Below, piece by piece: positions 8,121 to 17,937 of a DNA stretch of 64,000 bases. Position 1 is the stretch's first letter. Each line of letters begins with the position of its first letter. The notes below the pieces were generated by a model, which saw nothing but the letters and a program-made list of their open reading frames with translations, did no database searches and had not been told where the DNA came from. Where the stretch lies: NCBI RefSeq assembly GCF_003289955.1, contig NZ_QLZR01000002.1, forward strand, positions 248,001 to 312,000, in the 5' to 3' direction. This stretch comes from Planococcus halotolerans (GTDB lineage: Bacteria > Bacillota > Bacilli > Bacillales_A > Planococcaceae). Position numbers and translations under genes: made by a program.

Positions 8121-9455
8121 TTAATACATCTTCAAGTATTGCTCGCGTTCCCAAGGGTGTACAGTAGTTCTGAACATATCCCATTCAATTTCCTTCGCTT
8201 CAACGAAGTTTTTAACGATATGTTCTCCCAAAGATTTTATCATTACTTCATCAGATTGCAGTTCCTGCAATGCTGCATACAAAGTGCCTGGTAAATCTTC
8301 AATACCTACGGCCTGGCGCTCTTTTTTGTTCATCGCATAAATGTTGCGGTCGACTGGTTTTGGCGGAGTCAATTTACGTTTGATCCCATCAAGTCCAGCA
8401 CCAAGCAGAACAGCCATTGCAAGATAAGGGTTAGCAGCAGGATCGACAGATCTTACTTCAACGCGAGTCGAAAGGCCGCGTGAAGCTGGAATACGGATTA
8501 GTGGACTGCGGTTCTGACCCGACCATGCTACGTAGCAAGGTGCTTCATATCCAGGCACCAAACGTTTATAAGAGTTTACTGTCGGATTCGTTACAGCCGT
8601 GAAACCTTGTGCGTGCTCAAGAATTCCTGCCATGAACTGGAATGCAGTTTCACTTAGCTTCATGTCACCGTCTTCATCCAGGAAAGCATTTTCATTGCCG
8701 TTGAATAGAGAAACATTCATATGCATACCTGAACCATTGACACCAAACAACGGTTTTGGCATGAATGTAGCATGAAGACCGTGTTTTCTTGCAATCGTTT
8801 TAACAACCAGTTTAAATGTCTGGATATCATCACATGCCTTGATGGCATCTGCGTATTTAAAGTCGATTTCGTGCTGGCCAGGTGCAACTTCGTGGTGGGA
8901 AGCTTCAATTTCAAAGCCCATTTCCTCAAGCTCCAAAACGATGTCCCGACGGCAATTTTCGCCAAGGTCCATAGGAGCAAGGTCAAAGTACCCGCCATGG
9001 TCATTCAATTCAAGGGAAGGCTCTCCTCTTTCATCAAGTTTGAACAGGAAAAATTCCGGCTCCGGCCCAAGATTGAAATGAGTGAATCCAAGTTCTTCCA
9101 TCTCTTTCAAGACACGTTTAAGATTAGTACGCGGATCTCCTGCAAAAGGAGTTCCGTCAGCATTATAAATGTCACAGATCAGACGCGCTACTTTTCCTTT
9201 ACCTGTAATCCACGGGAATACCACCCATGTATCAAGATCCGGGAAGAGATACATATCCGATTCTTCGATTCGTACAAATCCGTCAATTGAAGATCCGTCG
9301 AACATCATTTTATTGTCCAGCGCTTTTTCAAGCTGGGAAGTTGGAATTTCTACGTTTTTAATAACTCCTAGAATATCGGTGAATTGAAGGCGGATAAAGT
9401 TTACATCCTCTTCTTTTACTAACCTTTGAATGTCTTCTTTTGAATACTTGCCCAT
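8121..9455 (-). CDS. glnA: Glutamine synthetase type I
   Basis: A 444-residue GSI-alpha enzyme making glutamine from glutamate, ammonia and ATP, as a cytosolic dodecamer. The beta-grasp N-terminal domain is followed by the catalytic domain, with PEPEFFLF, the GSGMHMN stretch and the [14 protein letters not shown] substrate/ATP loop. It lacks the adenylylation-site region of GSI-beta enzymes. In Bacillales the feedback-inhibited enzyme also binds GlnR and TnrA, so it reports nitrogen status. It follows glnR by 39 bases in one operon under two GlnR boxes. The ATG follows AGGAGAG. Confidence 0.98.
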   Translation of the reverse strand: MGKYSKEDIQRLVKEEDVNFIRLQFTDILGVIKNVEIPTSQLEKALDNKMMFDGSSIDGFVRIEESDMYLFPDLDTWVVFPWITGKGKVARLICDIYNADGTPFAGDPRTNLKRVLKEMEELGFTHFNLGPEPEFFLFKLDERGEPSLELNDHGGYFDLAPMDLGENCRRDIVLELEEMGFEIEASHHEVAPGQHEIDFKYADAIKACDDIQTFKLVVKTIARKHGLHATFMPKPLFGVNGSGMHMNVSLFNGNENAFLDEDGDMKLSETAFQFMAGILEHAQGFTAVTNPTVNSYKRLVPGYEAPCYVAWSGQNRSPLIRIPASRGLSTRVEVRSVDPAANPYLAMAVLLGAGLDGIKRKLTPPKPVDRNIYAMNKKERQAVGIEDLPGTLYAALQELQSDEVMIKSLGEHIVKNFVEAKEIEWDMFRTTVHPWEREQYLKMY

Positions 9456-9494
9456 GCTCTTTTCACTCTCCTATAAGTTTTATAAAACCCAATC

Positions 9495-9878
9495 CTAATG
9501 ATAGAACCGGGATAGATCACCTTGTCTGAGTCCATGTCTGTCATGGAGTTTCCCAGTCATCATTTCTTCACGGAAAATTCTCCGCAGTTCATCATCACTA
9601 AGATTTTTCGGTTCAGCCATAACGTTCGTCGGCTGATTTTTCAGTTCAAACATTTTCTTGATGCCTGCAATGTTTAGCCCTTGATCCAGGAAATCTTTAA
9701 TTTCGAAGAGGACGTCGACATCATTCAGCGAAAACATGCGCTTATTGCCATCTGTCCGGGCTGGGCTGATCAATCCGTGTTCTTCGTAGTAACGGATTTG
9801 ACGAGCGGTTAAATCTGTCAGCTGCATTACTATGCTGATTGGCAAGATCGGCATAGTCCGTCGGACGCGATTCGTCAT
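9495..9878 (-). CDS. glnR: GlnR, MerR-family repressor of nitrogen metabolism
   Basis: A 127-residue protein with an N-terminal MerR-type winged helix (QLTDLTARQIRYYEEHGLIS region, about 20-70), a short dimerisation helix and a C-terminal tail ending RQGDLSRFYH. In B. subtilis this tail is autoinhibitory and is relieved by contact with feedback-inhibited glutamine synthetase. It represses glnRA in nitrogen excess. I chose the ATG at 9878 because AAAGGGTGA lies 5 bases upstream; the in-frame GTG at 9887 lies within that ribosome site. First gene of glnR-glnA. Confidence 0.97.
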   Translation of the reverse strand: MTNRVRRTMPILPISIVMQLTDLTARQIRYYEEHGLISPARTDGNKRMFSLNDVDVLFEIKDFLDQGLNIAGIKKMFELKNQPTNVMAEPKNLSDDELRRIFREEMMTGKLHDRHGLRQGDLSRFYH

Positions 9879-9911
9879 ATTGTTCACCCTTTAACTAGTA
9901 CTTCATTTATA

Positions 9912-9940
9912 AGTATAAAGGATGTAAGGTTATCTGTCAA
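9912..9940 (-). promoter_or_regulatory. Sigma-A promoter of glnR-glnA
   Basis: Consensus -35 TTGACA (9935-9940), exactly 17 bases of spacer and -10 TATACT (9912-9917) on the minus strand, about 35 bases before the glnR start. Confidence 0.9.
9923..9939 (-). promoter_or_regulatory. GlnR/TnrA box 2, overlapping the glnR -35
   Basis: TGTAAGGTTATCTGTCA (plus-strand reading) matches TGTNA-N7-TNACA with one mismatch. It covers the -35 and most of the spacer, so a bound repressor would occlude polymerase. Confidence 0.75.
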
Positions 9941-9945
9941 TCAAA

Positions 9946-9962
9946 TGTAACAAAACCTTACA
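9946..9962 (-). promoter_or_regulatory. GlnR/TnrA box 1 upstream of the glnR promoter
   Basis: TGTAACAAAACCTTACA is a perfect match to TGTNA-N7-TNACA. It lies just upstream of the -35, paired with box 2 at a 23-base centre-to-centre spacing, as in the B. subtilis glnRA operator. Confidence 0.88.
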
Positions 9963-9974
9963 TAAATATTCCAC

Positions 9975-11204
9975 TTACAGTAATTGTTTCTTTTTTAAGT
10001 ATGTAACTGCATTCACAACCGCAATCTTAACATGCTCATATGTTAAGCCCCCTTGGATGAAGGCTGTATACGGAGGGCGGATTGGACCATCTGCTGTCAA
10101 TTCTATACTTGACCCTTGAACAAAAGTTCCGGCAGCCATAATGACGTCATCTTCGTAGCCCGGCATATAGGCCGCTTCTGGCAGAAATTGTGCGTTTACA
10201 GGCGAGTTTGCCTGGATAGTCCGGCAAAATGCAATCATTTGATCAGCCGTCTCAAACGAAACGGACTGTATCAGATCTGTTCGTTTGTCAGCGTAATGCG
10301 GAGATGTAATCATCCCTGATTCTTCAAGAAGTGCCGCTGTAAAAATGGCGCCTTTTAGCGCTTGCGAAACGATATGCGGGGCCATGAAAAATCCCTGATA
10401 CATATCCGGCAAGGTATTAAGCGATGCTCCTGCCTCTCCACCTATACCCGGAGAAGTCATTCGGTAAGCGCATTTTTCCACTAAATCCTTGCGCCCGGCT
10501 ATATAACCCCCGATTTTCGCCAATCCGCCTCCCGGATTTTTAATGAGGGAACCTGCAATTAAATCCGCTCCCGCTTCAATAGGTTCCCGCTCCTCGACAA
10601 ATTCACCGTAGCAGTTATCCACGAAAATGATTGCGTCATACTTAATTTTTCTAACCTTTTCTATCATTTCTTCAATTTCATCTACCGTAAATGAAGGCCG
10701 TGTATCGTATCCTCTCGACCGCTGAATGGCAACTATTTTCGTCTTATCAGTAATCGCTTCTCCGATCTTTTCCCAGTCAGGCTTATTATCGGAGAGGTCG
10801 ATGTGGCGGTAGCTGATTCCGAAGTCACGCAACGACCCCGTATCCTTTTCTCCACCGCTGACGATGGAATCCAGCGTATCATAAGGTTTGCCTGTTATAT
10901 AAAGAAGTTCGTCCCCTGGCCGAAGAATTCCGAAAAGCGAAATGGTGATGGCGTGGGTCCCAGATATAATTTGCGCGCGGACGAGTGCAGCTTCCGCTTT
11001 AAATACATCTGCATAAACTCTCTCCAATGTGTCTCTTCCCTCATCATCATAGCCGTAGCCGGTTGAAGGATTGAAATGGTGGTCACTTACTTTCTGGCTA
11101 TGGAATGCGGACAGCACTTTCTGCTGATTAAGCAAAGCGGTGTCATCTGCCTGCTTTAACTGATACTTTATCTTGCTTTCAATTTGGTTTATGTAATTTA
11201 ACAT
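9975..11204 (-). CDS. ynbB: YnbB, PLP-dependent methionine gamma-lyase family protein
   Basis: A 409-residue fold-type I pyridoxal-phosphate enzyme of the Cys/Met-metabolism-like group often named aluminium resistance protein or YnbB. The PLP lysine is probably Lys222 in GSLIKNPGGG; the cofactor aspartate is in IIFVDNCYG (about 196), and the phosphate-binding GTHA is near 82. The true substrate is not known; a carbon-sulfur lyase activity is inferred from family. The gene sits directly upstream of the glnR promoter, the same neighbour as in B. subtilis. Start ATG with CGGAGA upstream. Confidence 0.9.
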   Translation of the reverse strand: MLNYINQIESKIKYQLKQADDTALLNQQKVLSAFHSQKVSDHHFNPSTGYGYDDEGRDTLERVYADVFKAEAALVRAQIISGTHAITISLFGILRPGDELLYITGKPYDTLDSIVSGGEKDTGSLRDFGISYRHIDLSDNKPDWEKIGEAITDKTKIVAIQRSRGYDTRPSFTVDEIEEMIEKVRKIKYDAIIFVDNCYGEFVEEREPIEAGADLIAGSLIKNPGGGLAKIGGYIAGRKDLVEKCAYRMTSPGIGGEAGASLNTLPDMYQGFFMAPHIVSQALKGAIFTAALLEESGMITSPHYADKRTDLIQSVSFETADQMIAFCRTIQANSPVNAQFLPEAAYMPGYEDDVIMAAGTFVQGSSIELTADGPIRPPYTAFIQGGLTYEHVKIAVVNAVTYLKKKQLL

Positions 11205-11318
11205 AATGGTCTCCGTTCTGTAATTTATTCCTTATATAAACTATTATGGTCATTAGCTTGAAATTGCGTCAAATTCTGCTACAATTCATAGAGTTGAACA
11301 AAGCGGGAGGGAAATGGA

Positions 11319-11924
11319 ATGGCTTGGGAAGTTTTAAGTGCAATCGGTACCATCGCTTTCGCTATATCCGGTGCAATTATAGCAATGGAAGAGGAATATG
11401 ATATTTTTGGTGTCTATCTTCTTGGCGTTGTCACAGCATTTGGCGGCGGTGCAGTCCGCAACCTTTTGATCGGCGTCCCTGTTTCCGCCTTATGGGAGCA
11501 GGAAATGATGTTCCAGCTGGCATTAGTATCGATAACGCTGGTGTTCCTATTCCCTCACCGTCTGCTCGGGCAATGGAACAGATGGGGCCATTTTTTTGAC
11601 GCTATTGGCTTATCAGCCTTTGCAGTGCAGGGTGCCCTATACGCAGTGGAACTGAATCTGCCAGTCTATGCCGTCGTGGTAGCAGCAGTGCTGACAGGAT
11701 CAGGCGGGGGAATCATCCGTGACATGCTGGCCGGCAGAAAACCTTTGGTTCTGAAAGCGGAAATATATGCAGTATGGGCTGCGATGGCTGGCTTATTGAT
11801 CAGCGTCGACCTGGTCAGAAATGACATCTTCCTATATATCCTATTTGGCGTCATTACAGTGCTGCGTATTTTATCCTATACTTATAAATGGCGCCTGCCG
11901 TCACGAAAAATTACAGTCTCATAA
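11319..11924 (+). CDS. UPF0126 / TRIC-like membrane protein
   Basis: A 201-residue integral membrane protein with about seven hydrophobic segments, built as two similar halves. Each carries the family signature of a glycine-rich turn followed by an arginine: GGGAVRNLLIG (about 43-53) and SGGGIIRDMLAG (about 128-139). The family (YicG/YvgT, UPF0126) is related to trimeric intracellular cation channels and to glycine/anion-transport proteins; the substrate here is unknown. It is transcribed alone on plus, with GGGAGGG before the ATG, and ends in a terminator shared with the convergent rhodanese gene. Confidence 0.88.
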   Translation: MAWEVLSAIGTIAFAISGAIIAMEEEYDIFGVYLLGVVTAFGGGAVRNLLIGVPVSALWEQEMMFQLALVSITLVFLFPHRLLGQWNRWGHFFDAIGLSAFAVQGALYAVELNLPVYAVVVAAVLTGSGGGIIRDMLAGRKPLVLKAEIYAVWAAMAGLLISVDLVRNDIFLYILFGVITVLRILSYTYKWRLPSRKITVS

Positions 11925-11926
11925 AA

Positions 11927-11965
11927 AATGCCGCCCAGAAATTAATCCGGGCGGTATTTTTTAAT
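11927..11965. terminator. Convergent terminator
   Basis: Stem ATGCCGCCC / GGGCGGTAT with A-run and T-run flanks lies between the plus-strand UPF0126 gene and the minus-strand rhodanese gene. Confidence 0.85.
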
Positions 11966-11976
11966 AAATAACATTT

Positions 11977-12276
11977 TTAAGCGTGTGTTTCACCATTCCA
12001 GCTCAGCATGCCGCCTTCAACATTGGTGGCATCGATTCCCTGTTCGTTCAGGTAGTCACTCGCTCTGCCACTCCGGGCTCCCGAACGGCACACCATATAA
12101 TAAGGCTGGCCACTATCCAATTCGCCGGCTCTATCCTCTATTTCTCCCAGCGGAATATGCTTTGCTCCGGGAATCATGCCCGCAGCTACTTCCTCTGCTT
12201 CACGTACATCTATAATGTTCAATTGTTCACCAGACTCGATTCGTTGCTGCAATTCATCAGTCGTAATCGTTTTCAA
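11977..12276 (-). CDS. Single-domain rhodanese-like sulfurtransferase
   Basis: A 99-residue rhodanese domain with the active-site loop CRSGARS; the catalytic cysteine is Cys63. IIDVREAEEVAAGMIPGAKHIP is the standard N-terminal rhodanese signature. Such proteins carry persulfide sulfur in the cytosol; the acceptor here is unknown. The start is TTG at 12276, supported by GGGAGGTG upstream. It lies downstream of hfq and the repeat cluster but is separated by a terminator, so it is probably a single-gene unit. Confidence 0.93.
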   Translation of the reverse strand: MKTITTDELQQRIESGEQLNIIDVREAEEVAAGMIPGAKHIPLGEIEDRAGELDSGQPYYMVCRSGARSGRASDYLNEQGIDATNVEGGMLSWNGETHA

Positions 12277-12341
12277 ATTTCACACCTCCCGATCGATTGT
12301 TTCCAAGTAAAATCCTATAGTTTATATTTCCGGCTGTCAAT

Positions 12342-12370
12342 TAAAAAAACCGGCCACCTTGGTGGCCGGT
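12342..12370 (-). terminator. Terminator downstream of hfq and its repeats
   Basis: ACCGGCCACC / GGTGGCCGGT, a 10-bp GC-rich stem with a 2-base loop, followed on the minus strand by a run of seven T. It is the first strong terminator after hfq, about 280 bases beyond its stop, so the intervening repeats would be transcribed. Confidence 0.88.
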
Positions 12371-12383
12371 ACAGTCCCGGATT

Positions 12384-12400
12384 GGGCGCTTTCGCTTTTT
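12384..12400 (-). repeat. Family A repeat fragment
   Basis: Only the outer end of the element is present (AAAAGCGAAAGCGCCC on the minus strand); the GTCTGGACA end is missing. It directly follows the full copy at 12403-12523. Confidence 0.6.
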
Positions 12401-12402
12401 GG

Positions 12403-12523
12403 TGTCCAGACTCCAGCTGCCCAGCCCCTCGAGTCGCTTCGGTCTTGCCAGCAATGGCAAAGTACGCCATTACTTTCAAGCCCTCCAGCGCTTGTCGGGG
12501 CTTAACGGGCGCTGTCGCTTTTC
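12403..12523 (-). repeat. Intergenic hairpin repeat, family A, AGCCCC subtype
   Basis: A full copy reading on the minus strand from GAAAAGCG to GTCTGGACA. The paired arms are AGCCCC and GGGGCT, with a central AATGGC / GCCATT hairpin. It shares this subtype with the copy at 35685-35805. Confidence 0.85.
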
Positions 12524-12525
12524 TT

Positions 12526-12645
12526 TGTCCAGACTCCAGCGGCCCAACTCCTCGGGTCATAAGTCGGTATAGCTATGCGGCAAAAACCGCCGCTCCGCTA
12601 TCCCGTCTTATGCCTTTCGGAGCTGAACGGGCACTGTCGCTTTTC
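12526..12645 (-). repeat. Intergenic hairpin repeat, family A, AGCTCC subtype, in the hfq 3' region
   Basis: A full minus-strand copy beginning about 6 bases after the hfq stop, sense to hfq. The arms are AGCTCC / GGAGTT and GCATAAG / CTTATG. The next copy follows it almost directly, making a two-unit head-to-tail array. Confidence 0.85.
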
Positions 12646-12650
12646 TGTGA

Positions 12651-12875
12651 TTACTCCTGATGTTCAATCGATACCGCTTTAGCGGGTGAAAACGTGGAGA
12701 TTGCATGTTTGTAAATAAGTTGCTGTTTGCCATCTGTTTCGACCAGCACCGTAAAATTATCATAAGATTTAATGGTTCCCTTCAATTGGAAGCCATTTAG
12801 TAAGAAGACCGTAACAAAAATATTATTTTTACGAAGCTGATTCAAGTACACATCCTGAATATTTACTGGTTTCAT
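12651..12875 (-). CDS. hfq: Hfq RNA chaperone
   Basis: A 74-residue Sm-like protein that forms a hexameric ring and binds small RNAs and mRNAs. The Sm1 motif region ([23 protein letters not shown], about 22-44) and the Sm2 motif YKHAIST (about 56-62) are intact. I chose the ATG at 12875 because GGGGGA lies just upstream and the start [13 protein letters not shown] matches B. subtilis Hfq. It lies 10 bases after miaA and its ribosome site overlaps the miaA stop. Two family A repeats follow. Confidence 0.97.
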   Translation of the reverse strand: MKPVNIQDVYLNQLRKNNIFVTVFLLNGFQLKGTIKSYDNFTVLVETDGKQQLIYKHAISTFSPAKAVSIEHQE

Positions 12876-12885
12876 GAAAATCCCC

Positions 12886-13842
12886 CTATTTCCCCTGTTC
12901 TGGTTTTTGTTCACCAATTAATTCAATTCGACGTCCACGCTCGTTTTCCTGCATAATTAGCCGAATTTTTTTTATGTTATCCTTAATATCTACCCGGCCA
13001 TCAATCCAGTAAACCGGCAATTTATTGCGGAAATAGGTTAATTGGCGTTTTGCATAGTTGCGCGAGTGTTTTTTCAGCAGCTCCACTGCGCGCCCAAGTT
13101 CTACCTTTCCGTCCAAATAAGCATAAAATTCCTTATAGCCGATAGCCTGGATGGACTGGACATTTCTGATGCCCCTGCGGTGCAGTGCTTCTACTTCCTC
13201 CACCAGGCCTTCAGCCATCATAGAATCGACTCTCTTATCGATTCGTTCATATAACAGATTTCGCGGCAGATCAATGCCCACAATCAATTCGTTATACATC
13301 GGCTTCAGCGCCAGGCTCCTGTCTACCTTTTCTTCGCTGCCCAGCATTATTTCAAGAGCGCGGATCACTCTCCGTGTATTGTTCGGATGAATATCGGTGT
13401 CCGGATCCAAAGCGATCAGTTTTTTGTGCATATGTTCTGGCCCTAACTCTTCCAGTTCATCGTAGAGATTGTTCCGTAACTCTTCATCAACCTGCGATTC
13501 GGAAAATCTATAATCGAATAAAACAGCCTGAATATATAATCCTGTGCCGCCTACGATGATTGGCAGCTTGCCGGATTTGGAGATCTCCGCTATTTTACTG
13601 CGGACCAGTTGTTGATATTCTGCTACAGAGAAAGGCTCTTCAGGATCTTTTATATCGAGCAGGTGATGGTGGACGCCTCTCATTTCTTCCTGTTTCACTT
13701 TAGCGGTGCCAATCGACATTTCCCGGTATATCTGCATTGAATCCCCGTTGATGATTTCCCCGTCAAAAGCTTTAGCAAGCTCGATGCCGAGGGCGGTTTT
13801 GCCGGATGCTGTCGGACCGACGATTGCCATTACTTCAATCAT
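12886..13842 (-). CDS. miaA: tRNA dimethylallyltransferase MiaA
   Basis: A 318-residue enzyme adding a dimethylallyl group to N6 of A37 in tRNAs reading UNN codons. The P-loop GPTASGKT is at about residues 9-16, the substrate motif [11 protein letters not shown] at about 34-44, and GGTGLYIQ at about 100. Its product is the substrate of MiaB, also encoded in this window. I chose the ATG at 13842: it overlaps the stop of the upstream lipase gene (ATGATTGA), giving translational coupling, and yields the family length. Longer upstream starts would extend into the lipase gene. Confidence 0.96.
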   Translation of the reverse strand: MIEVMAIVGPTASGKTALGIELAKAFDGEIINGDSMQIYREMSIGTAKVKQEEMRGVHHHLLDIKDPEEPFSVAEYQQLVRSKIAEISKSGKLPIIVGGTGLYIQAVLFDYRFSESQVDEELRNNLYDELEELGPEHMHKKLIALDPDTDIHPNNTRRVIRALEIMLGSEEKVDRSLALKPMYNELIVGIDLPRNLLYERIDKRVDSMMAEGLVEEVEALHRRGIRNVQSIQAIGYKEFYAYLDGKVELGRAVELLKKHSRNYAKRQLTYFRNKLPVYWIDGRVDIKDNIKKIRLIMQENERGRRIELIGEQKPEQGK

Positions 13843-14755
13843 GGACAGCCATCCATTCTGCCATAATATTAAAATAGCGTTTTTTATCGACTTCATGGAG
13901 AAGTTCATGGCGTGCTTCTTCCCCTAAATAGACCTGCACTTCCTGAATACCTGCTTTTTTATATTGTTCAGCAGCAGCAAATAGGTCTTTGCCGTTATGT
14001 CCGACAGGATCTTTTGACCCGCTTATCAGCAGAATCGGCAAATCATGACGGATTTTAGCGATTTCCTCTTTTTTATTGATCAGGGTCATGCCTTTAAACA
14101 GATCAGCAAAAAATTGATTGGTGGAAACGAAGCCACTCATCGGATCGGCCTCGTATTTCGCAACTTCCGTAGCATCCCGGCTTAGCCAGGCAAAAGCTGA
14201 GCCTTCGTCTTTAAAATCTTTTATGAACGGGCCGAACACCAGTGAACCGATTGCTTTGCTTTTTGAATCCTTGCCGTTCAGTTTTCCATTAACAGACGCA
14301 AGCAGAATTCCAAGTTTTCCTGCTGCGCCCGGATTTCCTCCAGTGCCGGAGAACACAGCACGTGCAACTTTACTGCTGTGAAGCTGAATGAAGCGGCGCC
14401 CCACAAAAGAACCCATACTGTGACCGAACAGCACAAGAGGAAGGTCACCGATTTGCTGCTGCACTTCTGCAATCACTTCGCTGACATCGTCGACCACGCG
14501 ATTGAATCCATCCTGTTCTGCAAAAAAACCTTCCACGCCATTCCTCTTTGCTGTACGCCCGTGCCCTCTTTGGTCATGGCCCGAAACAGTAAAACCCCGG
14601 TCGGTTAAAAATCGGATAAATTCCTCATAACGCGCAATATGTTCGGCCATCCCGTGAATAATATGGATGTGTGCTGCCGAATTTTCAGGTTCATAAATTT
14701 CATAATAGATTTCGTGTTTATCCGAAGCTTTTATAAAGTTTTTCGTAATTTTCAC
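13835..14755 (-). CDS. Alpha/beta hydrolase, monoacylglycerol lipase / lysophospholipase type
   Basis: A 306-residue S33-type hydrolase. The nucleophile is Ser113 in GHSMGS, the likely acid Asp lies in SGSKDPVG, and the likely base His in EARHELLHE near residue 283. [10 protein letters not shown] near the N-terminus forms the oxyanion-hole loop typical of monoacylglycerol lipases (PldB/YtpA-like). It would cleave monoacylglycerols or lysophospholipids to glycerol derivatives, fitting its position between glpD and miaA; that link is inference. The ATG overlaps the glpD stop by 4 bases. Confidence 0.88.
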   Translation of the reverse strand: MKITKNFIKASDKHEIYYEIYEPENSAAHIHIIHGMAEHIARYEEFIRFLTDRGFTVSGHDQRGHGRTAKRNGVEGFFAEQDGFNRVVDDVSEVIAEVQQQIGDLPLVLFGHSMGSFVGRRFIQLHSSKVARAVFSGTGGNPGAAGKLGILLASVNGKLNGKDSKSKAIGSLVFGPFIKDFKDEGSAFAWLSRDATEVAKYEADPMSGFVSTNQFFADLFKGMTLINKKEEIAKIRHDLPILLISGSKDPVGHNGKDLFAAAEQYKKAGIQEVQVYLGEEARHELLHEVDKKRYFNIMAEWMAVHD

Positions 14756-16416
14756 TGCGGCATTCCCCTCCCAAAGCGGGTAGCTTTTTCGATTTCATTG
14801 AGCAAGTCCATTCTATATTGCTCTTTTTGCTCATCACTATAATTTAAATGTTTGTCCATAAAATTCAATACCTGTTCCTTGTAACGCATTACATCTGCTA
14901 TATGGAAGTAAAGATCGCCTGTGCGCCTTATGAAAAAATCACTTGGCGTTACGGCCATTTCATCTTCTATGGCATATGCTACAACTGCTGCAAGTACATC
15001 AGGCAAACCGTCAGAATGCGGTTCTGCAGACCGTTTCCAATATTGTTCGAAAACTTTTCCTGCATTGGTACCATAGAATTGAGCGAACATACGCCCTTCC
15101 TCCGGAGCTAATCCAAACTGCTCAGATTGCAGAGCCATTGAACTGACAAACCGGGGGAAGTTTTTCGACCCGCCAAAATCACCGCCGGATAAAGGTAGCT
15201 TTTTGGTGGTGGATTTCCCATATTTTCCGTATCCTTCTTTTTCCAAAGATTTCGTCACCCGGTCAGTAATTGCTTCCGCCATTTTCCTGTAACCGGTCAA
15301 TTTTCCTCCGGCTATGGAAATCAGTCCATTTTCGGATTCCCATACTTCATCTTTCCGGGAAATTTCCGAAGGATCTTTTCCTTCCTCATAAACTAGCGGC
15401 CGAACTCCGGCCCATGTGGATTCCACATCCGAGTGAGTGAGACCTGATGAAGGAAACATATGGCTGATTGCTCTGAGCAGATATGCGACGTCCTCTTCAG
15501 TTGCAGCCGCTTCTGCAGGATCACCGTCATAGAATGTATCGGTAGTGCCGATATACGCTTTATCATCCCGCGGAATCGCGAAAATCATCCGGCCATCGGG
15601 CGCATCGAAATAAACTGGCTGGCGCAGCGGAAACGTTTTCCGGTCGACAACAATATGAACCCCTTTCGTCAGACGGATTTGTTTATCGGCCGCCGTTGAA
15701 TCTATATCCCGTATATCATCCACCCATGGCCCTGCAGCGTTAACCACCTTTTTAGCGTCTACCGTTAATTTGTGTCCCGTGATGGCGTCGGTCGCTTCCA
15801 CGCCCGAAACCTTGCCGTTGCTGTAGAGGAAATCATCTGCTTTTACATAATTGATGCAAAGAGCACCGAGTTCTGCAGCTTTTTTCAAAATTTCAAGCGT
15901 CAGCCTGGCATCGTCTGTACGGTATTCCACATAATAGCCACCGCCCTGGAGCCCCTCATTACTCAGCAGCGGCTCTTTTTCCAAAGTTTCATCGGCAGAC
16001 AGCATTTGGCGCCTTTCCCCTTTTTTAACACCAGCCAGGTAATCGTAAACCCGCAGGCCGACAGACGTGGTGAACGGTCCAAAAGTGCCTCCTTTATGGA
16101 AAGGAAGCAGCATCCATTGCGGTTCTGTAACGTGTACGGCATTTTCGTAAACCACTTCGCGTTCCCGGCCGACATCACGCACCATCTTCACTTCGAATTG
16201 CTTAAGATAACGGAGGCCACCATGGATCAATTTTGTTGATCGGCTGGAAGTGCCTGATGCAAAATCATTTTTTTCGATTAAGGCTACCGATAAGCCGCGG
16301 GAAACAGCATCAAGCGCTATTCCCGCTCCCGTAATGCCACCGCCGATGACCACCAAATCGAATTGATACGTGTTCAGTTCCTCAAGCTTTTGCTTTCTTA
16401 GTTTCGCTGAAAACAT
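14752..16416 (-). CDS. glpD: Aerobic glycerol-3-phosphate dehydrogenase
   Basis: A 554-residue FAD enzyme that oxidises sn-glycerol-3-phosphate to dihydroxyacetone phosphate at the membrane and passes electrons to menaquinone. The FAD dinucleotide motif GGGITG is at residues 25-30; SGTSSRSTKLIHGGLRYL is the family signature; the C-terminal DAO_C domain covers about the last 130 residues. It starts 12 bases after glpK, with no room for the antiterminator leader that precedes glpD in B. subtilis. Confidence 0.97.
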   Translation of the reverse strand: MFSAKLRKQKLEELNTYQFDLVVIGGGITGAGIALDAVSRGLSVALIEKNDFASGTSSRSTKLIHGGLRYLKQFEVKMVRDVGREREVVYENAVHVTEPQWMLLPFHKGGTFGPFTTSVGLRVYDYLAGVKKGERRQMLSADETLEKEPLLSNEGLQGGGYYVEYRTDDARLTLEILKKAAELGALCINYVKADDFLYSNGKVSGVEATDAITGHKLTVDAKKVVNAAGPWVDDIRDIDSTAADKQIRLTKGVHIVVDRKTFPLRQPVYFDAPDGRMIFAIPRDDKAYIGTTDTFYDGDPAEAAATEEDVAYLLRAISHMFPSSGLTHSDVESTWAGVRPLVYEEGKDPSEISRKDEVWESENGLISIAGGKLTGYRKMAEAITDRVTKSLEKEGYGKYGKSTTKKLPLSGGDFGGSKNFPRFVSSMALQSEQFGLAPEEGRMFAQFYGTNAGKVFEQYWKRSAEPHSDGLPDVLAAVVAYAIEDEMAVTPSDFFIRRTGDLYFHIADVMRYKEQVLNFMDKHLNYSDEQKEQYRMDLLNEIEKATRFGRGMPQ

Positions 16417-16428
16417 TCAACTCACCCC

Positions 16429-17937
<1,509 letters not shown>

